Source: Lumnitzera littorea
Lineage: Eukaryota > Streptophyta > Magnoliopsida > Myrtales > Combretaceae
DNA: 64,000 bases
Assembly (NCBI GenBank): GCA_024138015.1
Contig: JAMXBB010000002.1
Span: forward strand, 8,054,301-8,118,300
Direction: 5' to 3'
Positions 34,447-48,387 of the stretch are shown piece after piece. The position numbers and the translations under genes were made by a program. Positions within the stretch are counted from its first letter, which is position 1; each line of letters starts with the position of its first letter. The notes below the pieces were generated by a model, which did not search any database, was not told the DNA's origin, and saw only the letters and a list, made by a program, of their open reading frames with translations.

Positions 34447-37349
34447 TGTAAGCCTTGCAGCCAGAAGTTCAGGATCAATACATAAAGTTTGAGGCGATTA
34501 GGTAAGTTATTGAATCAAGTCTAAATTTTATGACGAATCTAGAAATATTATTAAAAGTGATCCCGTGAGTTTGAATTTAGAAAAATAAGTAATAAGATAA
34601 TTAAATATTATAATATTGAATTATAAGCATAGTACCCATTATTTATCGAAAATGCAAAAAACGAGTTTCGATAACTAACAAATCGATAAAAATAAATTAT
34701 ATGCTCACTAAAAATCATAAAATAACATATATAATATTTAAGAGTATTGGCTTTTACTATATATATATTTATGTATAGGTAAAATTACTCGAAATTACTT
34801 AAAATAACTAAAATATACTAAAATAATACTAAATGATTAGAGAGAAATAAGGAAAAATAAGAAAAAGTGTGGAATTGTCTAGAAATGGTCGTGGCATACT
34901 AGGAATGAAAGATAAGAAATTGACCAATCAATTTAAAACAAAAAGAAAGCAAAATGGAAAAAGATAAAGGACAAATGGCAACAATTAATTTCAAAAATTA
35001 TCAAAGTAGCTCTTTAAATTCAATAAGATTCAACTGCAATTCATTTTGGTGAGTTAAGAATAAAAAAAAATAAGGAGAGACCAAAAAGAGGGAGTTAAGT
35101 ATTTTTAGAAAAAAAAAATAGCAAAATTATATTATGATTAGGGCTTTAGGAGAGAATTCACAACCAAAGACCACTTAGAGAAAGATAGTTGCCACCACCA
35201 TAACCTACTACCACCGCCCTACCTTGCCGACACACTTGGATCCACTCCTGATGGCCGAAAATTGATCAGACAGGTGAATTCAATTTTTAATTTGATTTTT
35301 GTTAAATTTTTTAAAATACTTCATGTGTTTGAAAAATTATGAAGTTTGATATTATAAGGTTTTTGTATATGTAGATTTAAGGAACAATATCAATTTGATG
35401 AATTTAGATCTAGAGATATATAGTGCTTAAGAAATCTCAACACCCGAGCTTATTTTCGATTTAAAAATAAATGATCTTAATAATGTAGTTTTGAGTTTAA
35501 AATTTTTGTATAGGCTATTTAGAGTATTTAAAATAGTGCTATGAAGATATTTTTAAAAATTTAAATTTTTAAATTTTTAGGCCTTTAAATTATATATAAA
35601 GAGTAATTTTTTGGCTCAATTTAATAATTAAATCCATAAATATTGATTTAGTATGAAATTAGGTGTTTTAGGATGTTAATTTCTAATGTAATATGATATT
35701 TTTAGTATTTAGAGTGTTAGATGTAATTATTACATATATTATGTAATGGTTATGTGTAAATTAATAATACATGAAATTAGAAATGTAATAAGTAGAAAAT
35801 ATTATATTAAAATTAATAATAATAATATACAATAATTTCAATACGAAACTTAAATATAGGTAATTGTATAAAAAATGTAAATTTTTCTCACATCAAAATC
35901 AAATTCGATAATTAAATTTAGAATATGGTGTATCATACAGACTAAAATACTGGTTAAAAGCTAAATATGATATTTAGGATACATTTCACATTATGTTTCA
36001 GAACAAGTTCTTAGGGTTCAAGTATAACACCTGTAATTGAAAATTGAATTAGAGCCTAAATCGGAAACAAATTTTGAAACCAATTTGAAAACTAGTCTAG
36101 AATAAATTGATAATAAATAATATATATATTTGGAAAATTGAATCAAATCATAATTTAAAGCTTATATGTTATAAGGATATAAATACTAAAAGAATACTTA
36201 TATTATAGGATATGTAGAGACAAGTTGACATGCAACAAATCAAGTGAGCAAACTAAGGATTTTAGGTAAGTTAGATTCAATACATTGCTTTATTTTAGAA
36301 TATTATATTAAAGTACTCGAAGACTAAGGGTTTATGTAATTGTGCTTGTAAGTAGTCATATGTGCATGTGCTTATGTGTCTCTGATTACTTACTGAATAC
36401 TGATACAGTATTACCGTAGTTTGTTGTGAATTAAGTGGTGTGAGATTGTTTAAACACCCTAAACTAAACTTAACTATAATTGACCTAAATACCTTAATTG
36501 GACACGCATTGCAATCCTTTAAGGGATAAAGTAGGATTCTTAAACAAAATACCGATACTTTTGAGAAAGATAACACTAGATAGCATAATAGTCTTTTCTT
36601 TATCCTTAATTAAACTAAGTGATAGGAAAGGAGATCGCAATAAGAATGAGGGCAATGGTTCAAAGAATAGTTATGGGAGAAGCGATGTCTTCATTATACA
36701 AACTAGTGTTTGGTTGTAAGCTATTACATAAATGTTGAAACTCCTCAACTTGGATTAAAGTGAGTGAAATTACTCTGATTTCACAACAGACTGGACCACG
36801 TTGTATGATGACATTTACGTGTTGCATTACATTTAATTAATTACTTAAATATCTCATTTATGTTTGATATGCATTCTTAAGTCTTCATCCTAACTTATTA
36901 AACTATTGATTGCTCATACTTTTATAAATTTTCTTACAGATACTGACTGAGATACCACGTTATAACTATTTCGAGATTAGTTTCTTTTTAAAGTGCTTTA
37001 GGGGAGTGAAAATCAAACTAGCTAACCAATCAAATCTTTAGAGTTTTTCTTATTAACTCTTAAGGTTATATAATGGTTATATAATATTTACCTATCAAAC
37101 TACTATTGTATGTAAATATTTATTGGGATCATAAGAAAATATAAATATCTTTATGTAAATATGACTTAAAGTTTCGAGTGTTATATGTAACTTTTATCAA
37201 TAATCATGAATGAACTGTTTACTTGAAAGTAAGGACTTATAGATGTCTTGTGTAAATCATACCTATAATAATAATTATAAAGTCAGTTAATATCATAGGT
37301 TAGTTTATATAATGAAATCGTTACAACTCTGCCGCTTTAAAACATAACA
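34447..37349 (+). mobile_element. Solo LTR (family 1, copy A)
   Basis: It starts TGTAAGCC and ends ataACA, with identical 5-bp duplications ttctt at 34442-34446 and ttctt at 37350-37354, so the boundaries are exact. It is 2903 bp with no internal genes. It is homologous along its length to copies B and C; for example 'aaaagtgatcccgtgagttt' at 34554 corresponds to the same block at 42823 and 46241. Its TATA position is degenerate ('ctctttaaattc'). It inserted into the CACTA-like element, so it is the younger of the two. Confidence 0.9.
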
Positions 37350-37388
37350 TTCTTCCTTCACAAAGCTCTACCTATATTTCGTGTAGTG
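37350..37388 (+). mobile_element. Candidate right end of the CACTA-like element
   Basis: The plus strand ends ...atttcgtgtagtg; its complement CACTACACGAAAT resembles the left end at 32146. It lies 39 bases after the solo LTR insertion. Confidence 0.35.
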
Positions 37389-40326
37389 TTACTTATACCT
37401 TATCCATGCAATCTCTATTCTATAAAGAATTACCCATTAATACTAATCCATAACCTCTTTCAACATGATAGTCACTCTTAGAATTTCCTTTGAATTTTGG
37501 CTATCTTCAATAATACAAAAAGTTATGTTATTATAATGAAATATATTTTTTTATAAGAAGTTATTGTTTTTTAGAATAAAATAAATTAATTATATAAAGA
37601 ACTTATTTGACTAGTATTTTACATATTGTTAATAAGCAACTTTAACGTCAAAGTGCAACTCATAATTGTTGAAAAGAAAAACCAAATATAATGTATCATG
37701 TCTATTCTCCATAAAATTATATCTTGGGTATCATATTGAGTTGAGCACTACTTTCCCAAAATATTAATAATAAAGTCATAGGAATAAAACCCATTATGTA
37801 ATGAAAACATCACTTATGTGAAACTAATATCTGCATTGTGTGTAAAAAAACTAAATAAAATTACATAGTAGCATTTAAACATATTAAATTACTTAATCAT
37901 ATACTACGACATATTAGTAAAAAAGATTAATAAATTTATATAAACTATCTAGAAAATTTATATGTGATTAAAAATATAAAGAGATAATATCATAAATAAA
38001 CCAAAACATTTATCAATACAATATAACCCATGAACATGTTACATATTAGCCTTTTTGTTGCATTTGCTTTCATATTGCTTTTTTTTTTCTTTCTTTCTTT
38101 CTTTCCTTCACTGTAAAATGAAATTGTGCGATTTGAGATACTACTTTAATACATTAATATAATTGCTTTGTGAGTAAAAGCTCAAAGTTGATGTTACCCT
38201 AATTTATGTGTATTTGTATTGATCTTGCTCTTATTAATATATTCTTTTAAAAAAATAATAATAGATATCCAAACTAGTTGGGTGCGATTCATGTTCATAT
38301 AGCAATAACTAGTTGAACAAAGCATATGCACTTGTGCTTTATTCATAAGTTTGAAAATAACGACATATGAAATAAAACAACAACATACAAAAGGATGGTA
38401 CCAACAAAAAAAATATAACAACAACCAACATGTTATATTACTACAAAAGTAGACTACCCTTACAACAAAACAAATCCTATTCACAAATAAACCAAAAAGA
38501 AGAGGGTTCATGAAAACGAAGGTGAGCAAACATACACGCAAAATCCTTCAAACCCAAAGTATTGACTCAACTTCCCTGTGAAATGTTTAACCTTATGATT
38601 AGAGCATTGATTTCTAAATCCTATCACACTAGTGTCCATAAAATGAAACCAAATGAAGAAAAAAAATAATGAAAAGCATAAATTATGTGTCAAGATAAGA
38701 TAATATCTTAATAAAAATATATTCCTTGATCATAAAAAGATAAACACGATTTACACAAATTAGCAAAAAATTAGAGCAAATAATTAACCTCCAAATCAAT
38801 CAAATAGATGAAAGCTTATTAAGGATGACAAAGGACAATGGATTATGGAGTTTGCCTAAAAGAAAAGAAAAAAGAAAAAACTAGACAAGGTAGGCATTTT
38901 AACTATTGAATCTAGCAGTTGCTCAATTATCATATAGCAATATAAAACCGAAGACACTAGCGCTTAAAGAGTTGAACATTCCATACACAACAACTTACAA
39001 ACAACACCAAAACCAAGACATGCACATATACTTACAATCTCTCAAACATGCACTATCACTCTGGCTTTAGCCACATATAACCTAGTGACTACACTATTTG
39101 CATTCAAATTCACTAATATAGGAAAAAATTGAACACCCTTTCATAATGCATAGTTTCAACCACACAATGGTTGCAATAACCAACCATCACTCGATATCAC
39201 TCTCCCAACACGCATACACTACTAATGCAATTTCTTCTTTTTGTACACTATTACAAAAATTTGCAGTTATACTATCATCAACACCGCACCACCACTCGTC
39301 TACTGCCCCTCTTTCAATTTATGCAGCTACCTCTATCAAAATCTTAACCGCCTTTTTAATTTCAAGCGACCCTAGGCATTAGGTATATGTTTCCTAAATT
39401 AAACCCAGTCACAAAAAATAGAGAAGCAATCACAACCTAACCTTACCTACTAACCGATAGCGAAGTGGAATCAATGAGCAACCGAGAGCGAGATGGAGGA
39501 TGGTTTTATATTGTTCTCTTTTGTGGAGAAGTTGTGTTGTTCCTATAAAAAGAAAAGGGTTTAAGTTCTTGGTTTTTTCTTAAATAAGGTTCGGAAAGGA
39601 TTAGGGCAAGGTAAATGTTATTAAATATTATATTTTTAAACTATAATTTGCTAGTTCAAAATAGAAAAAGAATTACAAATAGTTAATAGAACATTCGAAT
39701 GGGCCAAATTTCTTCTTATATTTGAGAGAAAGAGATCATTCTTTTATTTTTTATCCTATCATTTTTTTTTTGTTATTTCTCAATTCATCCCTTGTATTTG
39801 GATACACAATAATGTTATGCTATAATAAATATGACAATCTATTTTATCTTGACTACAAAGTTGCTAATAATATATCTTGCACAATAGTTAATAATATTTT
39901 ACAACAAATGCAATATTTATAACAATTATAATATTCTATAACAAGTATATAATATATAATATATTTCCCCATGATTGATAAGAGGAGAACGATGAATAGA
40001 ATAATGGAGTTAATAAATTTAGATAATTATTAATTGGTGTATGTAATTATTTTATTTTAAATATATATCTCTACATAATTGATGTGTTTTATTTTATTAA
40101 TTACTACTAAGGAAGTCAAATTCTAGAAATATTCCATTTCATTCAAAGAAATTTTTTACTTGTCATATTCTTTTTTCTTTTATTTATTTAATTTTTTTTT
40201 TTTTTTGCAATTTTGAGTTATCATACTTAAATGAGGTTTTTTCCTTTTCTTTGACTATATAATGTGATAAACTTTTGTGGAGCATCTTGAAAACCTTATA
40301 AAATAAGATTTTATTTATTTATGTTA
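37389..40326. other. Stretch without a recognised gene
   Basis: About 2.9 kb, AT-rich. A CTTT microsatellite lies at about 38088-38106. Minus-strand frames at 38194-38541 and 38508-38693 are Cys/Phe-rich chance sequence. The 39000-39480 part has higher complexity (His/Thr-rich plus frame 39146-39382) but no motif I can name. Confidence 0.45.
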
Positions 40327-41081
40327 TCTATATTATTAAAGCAAGTAGAGCTTAGTATATTCGCCACTCATTTTTTCTATAAAATTCCATTAAATAACCT
40401 TAAAACATTTATATTATTTAATGCCATAAAAATAATTACACGAGTATTACAATAAATTTTTATATATCCTCCTATTAACCTCGCTAACCCACTAATAATG
40501 GTTTCTCCTCTACTCCTCCATTATTTTCTCCCCATCCTCTCTCTTTCCCATAATTTCCTTTAGTTTCTTTTTGCCAATTTTAATATATCTTTCTTTCTAG
40601 AATTTCCTATAATTGATAAACTTTTATTATTTAATGCATAAGGTTCAAAGTTTTAATACGTAATGAAAATCGATATAGTTTAATTAGTAGTTTAAAATAT
40701 TTGAATACAATATTAATAACATTGATGTGAGATAACGTAATAGTAGCATGTAATTTACCATCAAATCAATTTATACCTCTATTTTTTAAAAATAAGATCC
40801 AATAAAATTTATTATAAATAAAAGTGTAGCAACCCGCAAATCAAAGACATGAATTAAAAGGAAAAATTTCATCACTATTATATTGGTAATAACTTTGACG
40901 TGCAATTTTCTTTACTTTTTATTTTCTTATATTAATATATAATTAGTCTAAGAGACATTATTTTTGAATTATGAATTGTTAGAGTTTTATTCAACAAATT
41001 GTTTTATGTTTAAAATTTTAAATTTTATTTTACCGTTATTTTTATTTTTTCTACATGCATCGCAGGTGTATATCTATTAGT
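40327..41081 (+). mobile_element. Helitron-like element, decayed
   Basis: It starts TCTATATTATTAAAGC, very like plant Helitron 5' ends, and ends ...ctaTTAGT, close to the CTAGT-type 3' end, preceded by a weak 'gcatcgcaggtgt' hairpin remnant. It sits between A (40326) and T (41082), as expected for Helitron insertion. It is 755 bp with no Rep/helicase frame, so it is non-autonomous. Its 3' part is duplicated at about 52720-53333. Confidence 0.55.
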
Positions 41082-41162
41082 TTGAAGAAAAAAAATTGAA
41101 GAATACAACTTTATATAATAATTATAAGTATTTTTATAAAAGAAATGCATTTCTCTTACAAT

Positions 41163-42141
41163 ATGTTTGGTTAACGAAATTGTTCATTCCATGTTTATTT
41201 CTTATAAAATCTTTATTCCTACTTTTAGTTATATTTTGTGCAACACCACTGTAGAATTCATATTCTTCAAAGTTAAGAATGGTCATTCCTTTTAAAAGGC
41301 TAAGCAATAACCATTTTAGCCATCATTCTTAATTTTTTTTCCCCAAAAATAACTCTATCATAATTACTTTATCCAAATTTATTATTATTGGAAATTAAAA
41401 AATATATTTTTACTTCCATTCATAAACTTATCATAAAAAGATATCATTTTACTTTCCAAAATAACAAATCAAAAGATATCTTTTTACTTCCCTTCATAGA
41501 CCAATTAAAGTAATAACTAATGATGGAGATTTATAACAGGTTATATGTCTATTCTCATAGTGATACTATTCTAGACTTTTTTTTTTTTGTTCATACTAGT
41601 GTTGAATTAATGAAAACAGGTTAATTTTAGTACAATATTTGATATTTTTGTTTATCAATGATTGATCAAACAAGTTACTTATAAAATAGAGATTTATAAA
41701 GCACTTGTGATGACTATTCATTGGACTAAATAAATTATAAGTTCATCATATATATATATATATATATATATTTATCAAGTGGAAAAATGGATTTTAAATT
41801 TTATATGTGCATAACGAAATATATTTGTATACATATATATAATATACGTTAGCAATATATTTTTATTCTAATAAGTTAATTATATATATATTTTGCATAT
41901 ACTTTACAAATATATTTTATTTTCAAAAAACGTAAAAGTTATAATAAGTTGTATAAAAAGTCATTTTGATACTTTTATTAACTAATTGATACTTTTTCTT
42001 CAAAAGCATTCTACTAACCAAATAGAGCAATAAAAACTCCATTCTATAATGAATGTCCATTGACGCTTAATTCCAACCTAATTCTATTACCATAGAATTG
42101 TAATTCTTTTTCTCCTATATTCCTTATTAGGAACCAAACAT
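41163..42141. mobile_element. Non-autonomous element with ATGTTTGGTT inverted ends
   Basis: ATGTTTGGTT at 41163-41172 is mirrored by AACCAAACAT at 42132-42141, with a ggaat/attcc-type second block inside each end. The interior is AT-rich and non-coding. A second copy lies at 53423-54446. No target duplication is clear, because the copies share their flanks through the tandem duplication. Confidence 0.45.
41745..41771. repeat. (TA)n microsatellite
   Basis: A TA run within segment X. The equivalent run in the second copy is at about 54053-54071. Confidence 0.85.
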
Positions 42142-42221
42142 GGTATTAGTATTTGTATAAAACATATGGATAAATTCTTTTAGCTATACATAACAGGTGT
42201 ATGAAAGTAAAATTTTTTATG

Positions 42222-42713
42222 TGTTATATTACGCACCGAATAAGAGAAGTTGTAACAGTCTTAGGCTGTAAACCAACATAAAATAGAAACTGACCTTACA
42301 ATTATTATCGTAAATATAATGCATAAAAACCGTACACGACTCAACCGGTTTGAAATATCCATTCCGATGTCTGTGAATAATCAAACATGTGATACAACTT
42401 TACAAAATACCTATTTTATATAACCTGTTATTCGATAGCACAATAGTATTTATATAAGCATTTTTTACTTAGAGTTATAATTTACAATCAGAGTTTACCA
42501 AAAATCATAGGTCTTGAAATTTATTTATAATAAGATAGGAAATTAGCGAGCATCCTAAAGAATTCCTAGTTAATTTCCCCAAAACTCAAAAGCTTAGATT
42601 TAGTGGATTCTTCGTTTCTCACTTTCCTAACCAACTGCATACTAACTTAGGGGTGGTGATATTTAAACATCCTAACCTTCACTCGTTACTTACAAAATAG
42701 TTTATGGGGATGT
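42222..42713 (-). mobile_element. Old reverse-oriented LTR (family 1, outer copy D), first piece
   Basis: It begins with the complement of the LTR 3' end (TGTTAT, as in copy 1) and 'gttgtaacagtcttaggctg' matches 'cacaacagtcccgccgtg' of copy 1. It is interrupted at 42713 by copy B. The remaining pieces are 45723-46153 and 49252-51686, giving about 3.36 kb in total. Confidence 0.65.
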
Positions 42714-45700
42714 TGTAAGTATTGTAATCAATTACTCGGGGTTCGATTCGTAAAATTTAAGACAATCGAGCAAATTGTCCAATCCAGTTTAAATTTTACG
42801 ATAAAGTTAAGATTATTAGTAAAAGTGATCCCGTAAGTTTAAATTTAGAAAAAAAAAAGTAATAAAATGATTAATTAATATAATATTGAATTTTTATGAA
42901 AATTGTCCATTATTTATCGGAAATGCTTAGAGTTAATTCTGATAACCAACGAATCAATAGAAATAAATTATATACACATAAAAAATCATTAAATAACTTA
43001 AATAATATTTAGAAGTATTTATTTATACCGTATATGTATTTATATGTAGGTAGAAATGAGCAAAATATGCTAAAATAATGTTAATTAATTAAATAAAATA
43101 CATAAATAATTAAAGAAAAATCAATAAAATTATGGAATTGTCTAGAATTGAGGCGTAGCAGCTTGGAATTGAATAAACAAAAGCAACCGATTAAATTAAG
43201 ACAACCAAAAAGTTAAAATGGAAAAAAAATAAGATAATTGTCAAGTCAAATTAATGAGAAAAAAAATTTAGGTAACTCTATAAATACCCAAAATTTTTCA
43301 AAAGTTCATTTGGTCAGTTCGAAGTGAGAGAAAATTTCAGAGAACTGAAAATTTCAAAGAATTAGGGTTTTACAAAAATTTACAAAAAAAATTTATATAA
43401 TTAGGGCCTTAGAGGCAAACCAACACCCGACATCAACCTAAGAGTGAAAGGCCACCACCACCACCACCATATGTTGGTGGCGGCATGGTGGTAGCAGCAG
43501 TGCCCAGACCGGCCAACAAGGCCACGAATGCCGATAAGTATGATTTTTCTTTCGATTTTAGTTATTTTATTAAAAATATTAAATAGTTTTAGAAAATTAT
43601 AAAATTTGGTATTCTGGAGTTTTTAAATATGTAGTTTTAGGGGAAAATTTTGTTTTGATTATTTTGTATCTAGAAATATACTGTCCTTAAAAAATCATAC
43701 AAAACAGAACATATTTCAGATTAGAAGTAAATAGACTTAAAAGTGTAGTTTTGGATTCATAATTTTTGTGTAGACTATTTAAGTGATATAGATCAGTTCC
43801 ATAAAGCCCTTTTTCAAAAATTAATTTTCAAAAATTTTAAATAATTTTTAGGCCTTAAATAATGCATAAAATGAGTAATTTTAGGCTAATTAGATAATTA
43901 AATAGATAAATACTGATTTAATGCATAAATATATATTTTAGGATGTTGAAATCTAATAAAGTATGATATTTATAGCATTTAGGATGTTAGATGTAATTTT
44001 TAGGATATTATGTAGTATATATGTAATAGGTTAAAATAGTAAATTTAAGTTAATTTTGTAATTTATGCTAATTAGGTATAAATTCTGATTTGGGATAAAT
44101 TTAGATATTTTGAAATATTATTTGATGTTGGAAGATGATATTTGATGTGGTGGAAATATTATATGTGTATATTATGTACATATTAGGTGATAATGTATAA
44201 TCTGTAAATATAAGAAATTGATAAGTAGGAAAATATTAGGTTAAAATTGATATTATAATAATAATAAAAATATACAATAAATATGGTAGGAAACTTAAAT
44301 TTAGTTTCTCATATCTAGAATAAATTTAGCAGTTAAGTTAAGATAAGGGAGTAAATTCGATACATAAATAAGTATTAAAATATACCAAGTAGATTGAAAT
44401 ACTAATTAAGGATTAAAAAGTGATACATAGAATATTTGAGCTTGATGAGATTAATTTCACATTTGGTTTTGAATCGTATTTTTAGGATTTACGTATAATA
44501 CTTGTAGTTAAAATCGATTTAGAATCTAAATTGAAACCAAATTCGGAAATTGAATCCTAACATTGAATGAATTGATAATACATAATAATATATAAATGGA
44601 AATCTTAGTTAAATCTTAATCTAAAGTTTATATATAACATAAGGATATAAATACTAAAATAATATCTATATTATAAGAGATGTGGAGATAAGTTGACTTG
44701 CAACAAGTTGAGTGAGCGACCTAAGGATTTTAGGTAAGTTGGGATTAATATGTTATTATATTTTGGAGTACTTATTTGTAGTACTTGATTATGCTTGTTA
44801 AATAATCAACTATGCGCATGTGTTTATTTCTAAGTTGATAATGTGATTTGGTTTGCTGTTTTGGCTTATAATGTATTATTTGTATGAAATGATTAATCAC
44901 TCTAAACTAGACCTAACTAAATATATGACTTGTAAACATAAATCAGACCTACATAGCAACCCATTAAGGGAAAATTAAGGTTCTCTGACCAAATACTAAT
45001 TCCTTCAAAAAGAATAGCGCTAGATAGTATAATTAGTTCATTCTTTATCCTTAATCGAACTAAGTAACAAGCGAGAAGGTTACGACAAGAGTAAAGTCAA
45101 TAGTTCAAAGGTAGTATGGGAGAAGCAGAGTCTTCTCAACCCAGATTAGAGTAAATGCAATTTTTCTAATCTTACAATGGGCCGGACAATATCGTACGAT
45201 AGCATTTACTTAAACATGTATTGTATCTAATAATTTAGTTGATAACCCTGTTTGTGTTTGGTGTATGGTTTTAAGTCTTCATCTCAACTTATTAAGTTGT
45301 AGTTGCTCACATCTCTATATATATTGTTGCAAGTGCTAACTAAGAAACAGCTTATATCTATCCTAAAGCTAGCAACTATTAAATTTTAGAGGAATAAGGA
45401 TAATAACCCAATGAGCAATTACATTTTTAAGTTTGGATTCTATCTTTAAAATTTTTAGTATTAATTTACGAATTTCTTAAGTAAATTATGTTAGGTTGCT
45501 AAATCTTATAAACATACTCAAATTATTTTAATGTAAATATGTATTTTTCTTAAGTTTATAAGTAAATAATTTATTTAATTTATGAACCGTTTACTTCAAA
45601 ACCAGTTAGTCATTGACGCCTTGTGTAAATCAAGTATAAGATAGTGGTTATATGGTTAGCTTTTATCTTAGAATTGTTTGCACAATAGAACTATTACGAC

Positions 45701-45722
45701 TCTACCGCTTTGAAGCGTAACA
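42714..45722 (+). mobile_element. Solo LTR (family 1, copy B), nested in copy D
   Basis: It starts TGTAAG and ends gtaACA, 3009 bp, homologous to copies A and C. The flanks gatgt (42709-42713) and aatat (45723-45727) differ only by two G/A changes, consistent with an aged target duplication. They also join two adjacent parts of the reverse-oriented LTR D, so the nesting is independently supported. A TATAAATA lies at 43279-43286, and a CCACC-rich patch follows at ~43450. Confidence 0.8.
43279..43286 (+). promoter_or_regulatory. TATA box of LTR copy B
   Basis: TATAAATA, at the same position relative to the CCACC-rich patch as in copy C. Confidence 0.55.
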
Positions 45723-46153
45723 AATATGAGTACAACTAACTTGGTAAGTAAGACGTAGTCAAAGAAGTACCATACAACCACAAACAAGGTTATTAATTAT
45801 GATGAAATACAATGCAATCAATCACTTCAAACATTAAACAATGTTGTCTGGACCATTTTAAAGTCAGAGAAATTACATTCACTTCAACCCGGATTAAAGA
45901 GTTTAATATGACTTAAAATCAAATCAAATCAAGCTAAACCCAAGCTTGTACAATGGAAAATAACCTCCTCCCATGACTACCTTCAAACCATGGTCCCTAA
46001 TCTTGCTATGACCTCCTCACTTATTACATAGTTCGACTAAAAATGGGAAAAAAGCCATTTCAACTATACTCATCGAAGAGAATCGGTGTTTAATTTGACA
46101 CTCCTAACCATTCCCTTAACGGTTGCTATGCATCATGCATATCCAGTTATATT
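45723..46153 (-). mobile_element. Outer LTR D, second piece
   Basis: 'gagtacaactaacttggtaa' parallels 'gagcaactacagctcagtaa' of copy 1 (1217), and 'ttcaacccggattaaagagt' parallels 'tccaatccgggttgaggagt' at 1370. The piece is cut at 46153 by copy C and resumes at 49252. Confidence 0.75.
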
Positions 46154-46724
46154 TGTAAGCCCCACAATCAGTCACTCAAGGTTTCGATCGGCTAAAAGAT
46201 TCGATCAAGCCTAAATTATAAGTAAAGTTAGAAATATTAGTAAAAATGATCCCATAAGTTTGCTTTTAAGAAAATAAGCAATAAAATAAAAGACTATAAA
46301 AATTCTAAATTTTAAATATATAACTCGTTATTTATCGAAAATGTGTAAAATGCATTCCGATAATTAACGAATCATTAGAAATAAATTATATGTATACTAA
46401 AAATCATAAAATGACCCAAATAATATTTAGAAATATTTATTTGTACTATATATGAATTTACATATATGTAGAAATACGCGTAATTACTTAAAATACGCGA
46501 AATGTACTAAAATAATAGGAAATAATTAAAGAAAACTCATAATTAATTAAGGAAAAATCAAGAAAAATATAGAAAAATGAGGAAAAGTCCAGAAGTGGGC
46601 CGTAGCAATTAGATATTGAAGAAAAAAAATCAACCAATTAAAATGCAACAAATAGAAAGTGGAAAAAAAAAGAGATAAGGCAATTGTCATGTTTCATTAA
46701 TACACAATAATTTCTCTAAAGCTC

Positions 46725-46732
46725 TATAAATA
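46725..46732 (+). promoter_or_regulatory. TATA box of LTR copy C
   Basis: TATAAATA, followed by purine-rich leader-like sequence and then the GC-rich patch at about 46890-46980. Confidence 0.6.
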
Positions 46733-48387
46733 GCAAGAAAAATCATACAGCTCATTTGGGCAGTTTGGAGAGTGAGAAAAATAGAGAGAGGTGAAATTGA
46801 GAGAAAAATTAAGGTTAGGAAAAATAATAAGAAAAACCGTTCAATTAGGGCCTTTAAAGGGAACCCACACCAAACGAGCAACTAGGAGTGGATGGCCACC
46901 ACCACTACACGGTGGCGGCAGCACCCAGACCAGCCGACAAGGCCACGGCGGTTGGCGATCACCGGAGCCACCTAGACTGGTGAGTTCGATTTCCAGCCCG
47001 ATTCTTATATAATTTTGTAAAAATAGTAAATATTTTTAGAAAATTATGAATTTTGTTATTCTGGAATATTTTTGTATGTATTTTTTAGGAAAAAAATATT
47101 ATTTTGATAAAAATATGTCTCGTAATATATGGTCCTTAAGAAATCGTGCAGAACCGAGCATGTTTCGGTTTAGAAATAAATGACCTTAGGAGTGTAGTTT
47201 TGAACCCAAAATTTTTGTGTAGACTACTTAGATGACATAGAACAGTGCTATGAAGCCTGTTTTCCAAAATTAATTTTTGAAATTTTTAGATAATTTTTAG
47301 GCCTTAAAATGAGGCATAAAATGGATAATTTAGGGTTAATTAAATAATTAAATGGTTAATTAATGATATAGTGAATAATTATATGTTTTAGGATGTTGAA
47401 ATCTGATGGAGTATGATACTTGTAGTATTTAGGGTATCAGATGTAATTATTAGGTTAATTATGTAGTAAATGAGTAATAGGGAAAAATAGTAAATTTTAA
47501 GTTAATTTTGTAAATTAGGGTAATTAGGAGTAAAATCTGATTTAGGATGAATTTAGACATTTTGAAATGATAATTGATGTTGTTGAGATGGTAATTAGAG
47601 TGAAAGAAATATTAGACGTGTATTATATACATAATAGATGATAATATATAATATGTAATTATTAGAAATATAATAAATAGAAAATATTAGAATAAAAATT
47701 AATATTATGATAATAATAAAAATATACAATAAAATAGATAGAAGACTTGAATTTATGTAATTATATGAAAAATGTAAAAATTTCTCGCATCAGGAGTAAA
47801 TTCGGTACACTAATAAGGATTTAAGTATACCGGGTAGAATAAAATACTAACTAGGGGTAATGATGATATTTAGGAGATCGGAAAGTAATGTAATTGATTT
47901 CACATTATGAGTTGAAACGAATTTCTAAGGTTCGAGTATAAAACAATACTTAGAAATAGAACTAGAACCTAATTTAGAAATCGATGCGGAAACCGAACTC
48001 GAACCTAACCTCAAACCTAGAATAATTGTTAAAAACTTAAGACCTAGATAATTAGGTATATTAAACCTTAAACAAAACATAACAACAAGCATTATAGGAT
48101 AAAATGAACCTATAATAGTTATATGAAAAACTGAAACCACATTTGTATTATAGGGATGATCGGCGATGACTTAAGCAAGTCAAACCTCGAGTGAGTAAGC
48201 GAGGAGTCGAGGTAAGTTGGAATTAATACAATACCGTATTTTGGAGGTTTAAGATTATGCTTGGTTGTGCTTGTTAGATAATTGAATGTATGCATGTGCT
48301 TGATTATGAGTGATGCTATGATTCTATTTGTTGTTCTGGCTTGTATTATATCATTTGTATGAAATGATTGGTCACCCTAAACTGGAC

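Larger units (their letters stand above)
40463..42221 (+). repeat. Segment X, first copy of a tandem duplication
   Basis: It matches 52720-54527 over its whole length, including the Helitron 3' part and the element with tgtttggtt ends. Its right side joins R1 at 51687 once the nested LTRs (42222-51686) are removed. The joint 'aaattttttatg'+'tgttagtcttgt' reads as in the uninterrupted second copy at 54518-54539. Confidence 0.8.

Noticed and set aside
36295..36719. Overlapping frames on both strands inside LTR copy A
   Set aside because: They lie within a solo LTR, and the corresponding positions in copies B and C are not open in the same way.
38194..38693. Two minus-strand Cys/Phe-rich frames
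   Set aside because: AT-rich low-complexity translation without conserved motifs, and no promoter or splice context was seen.
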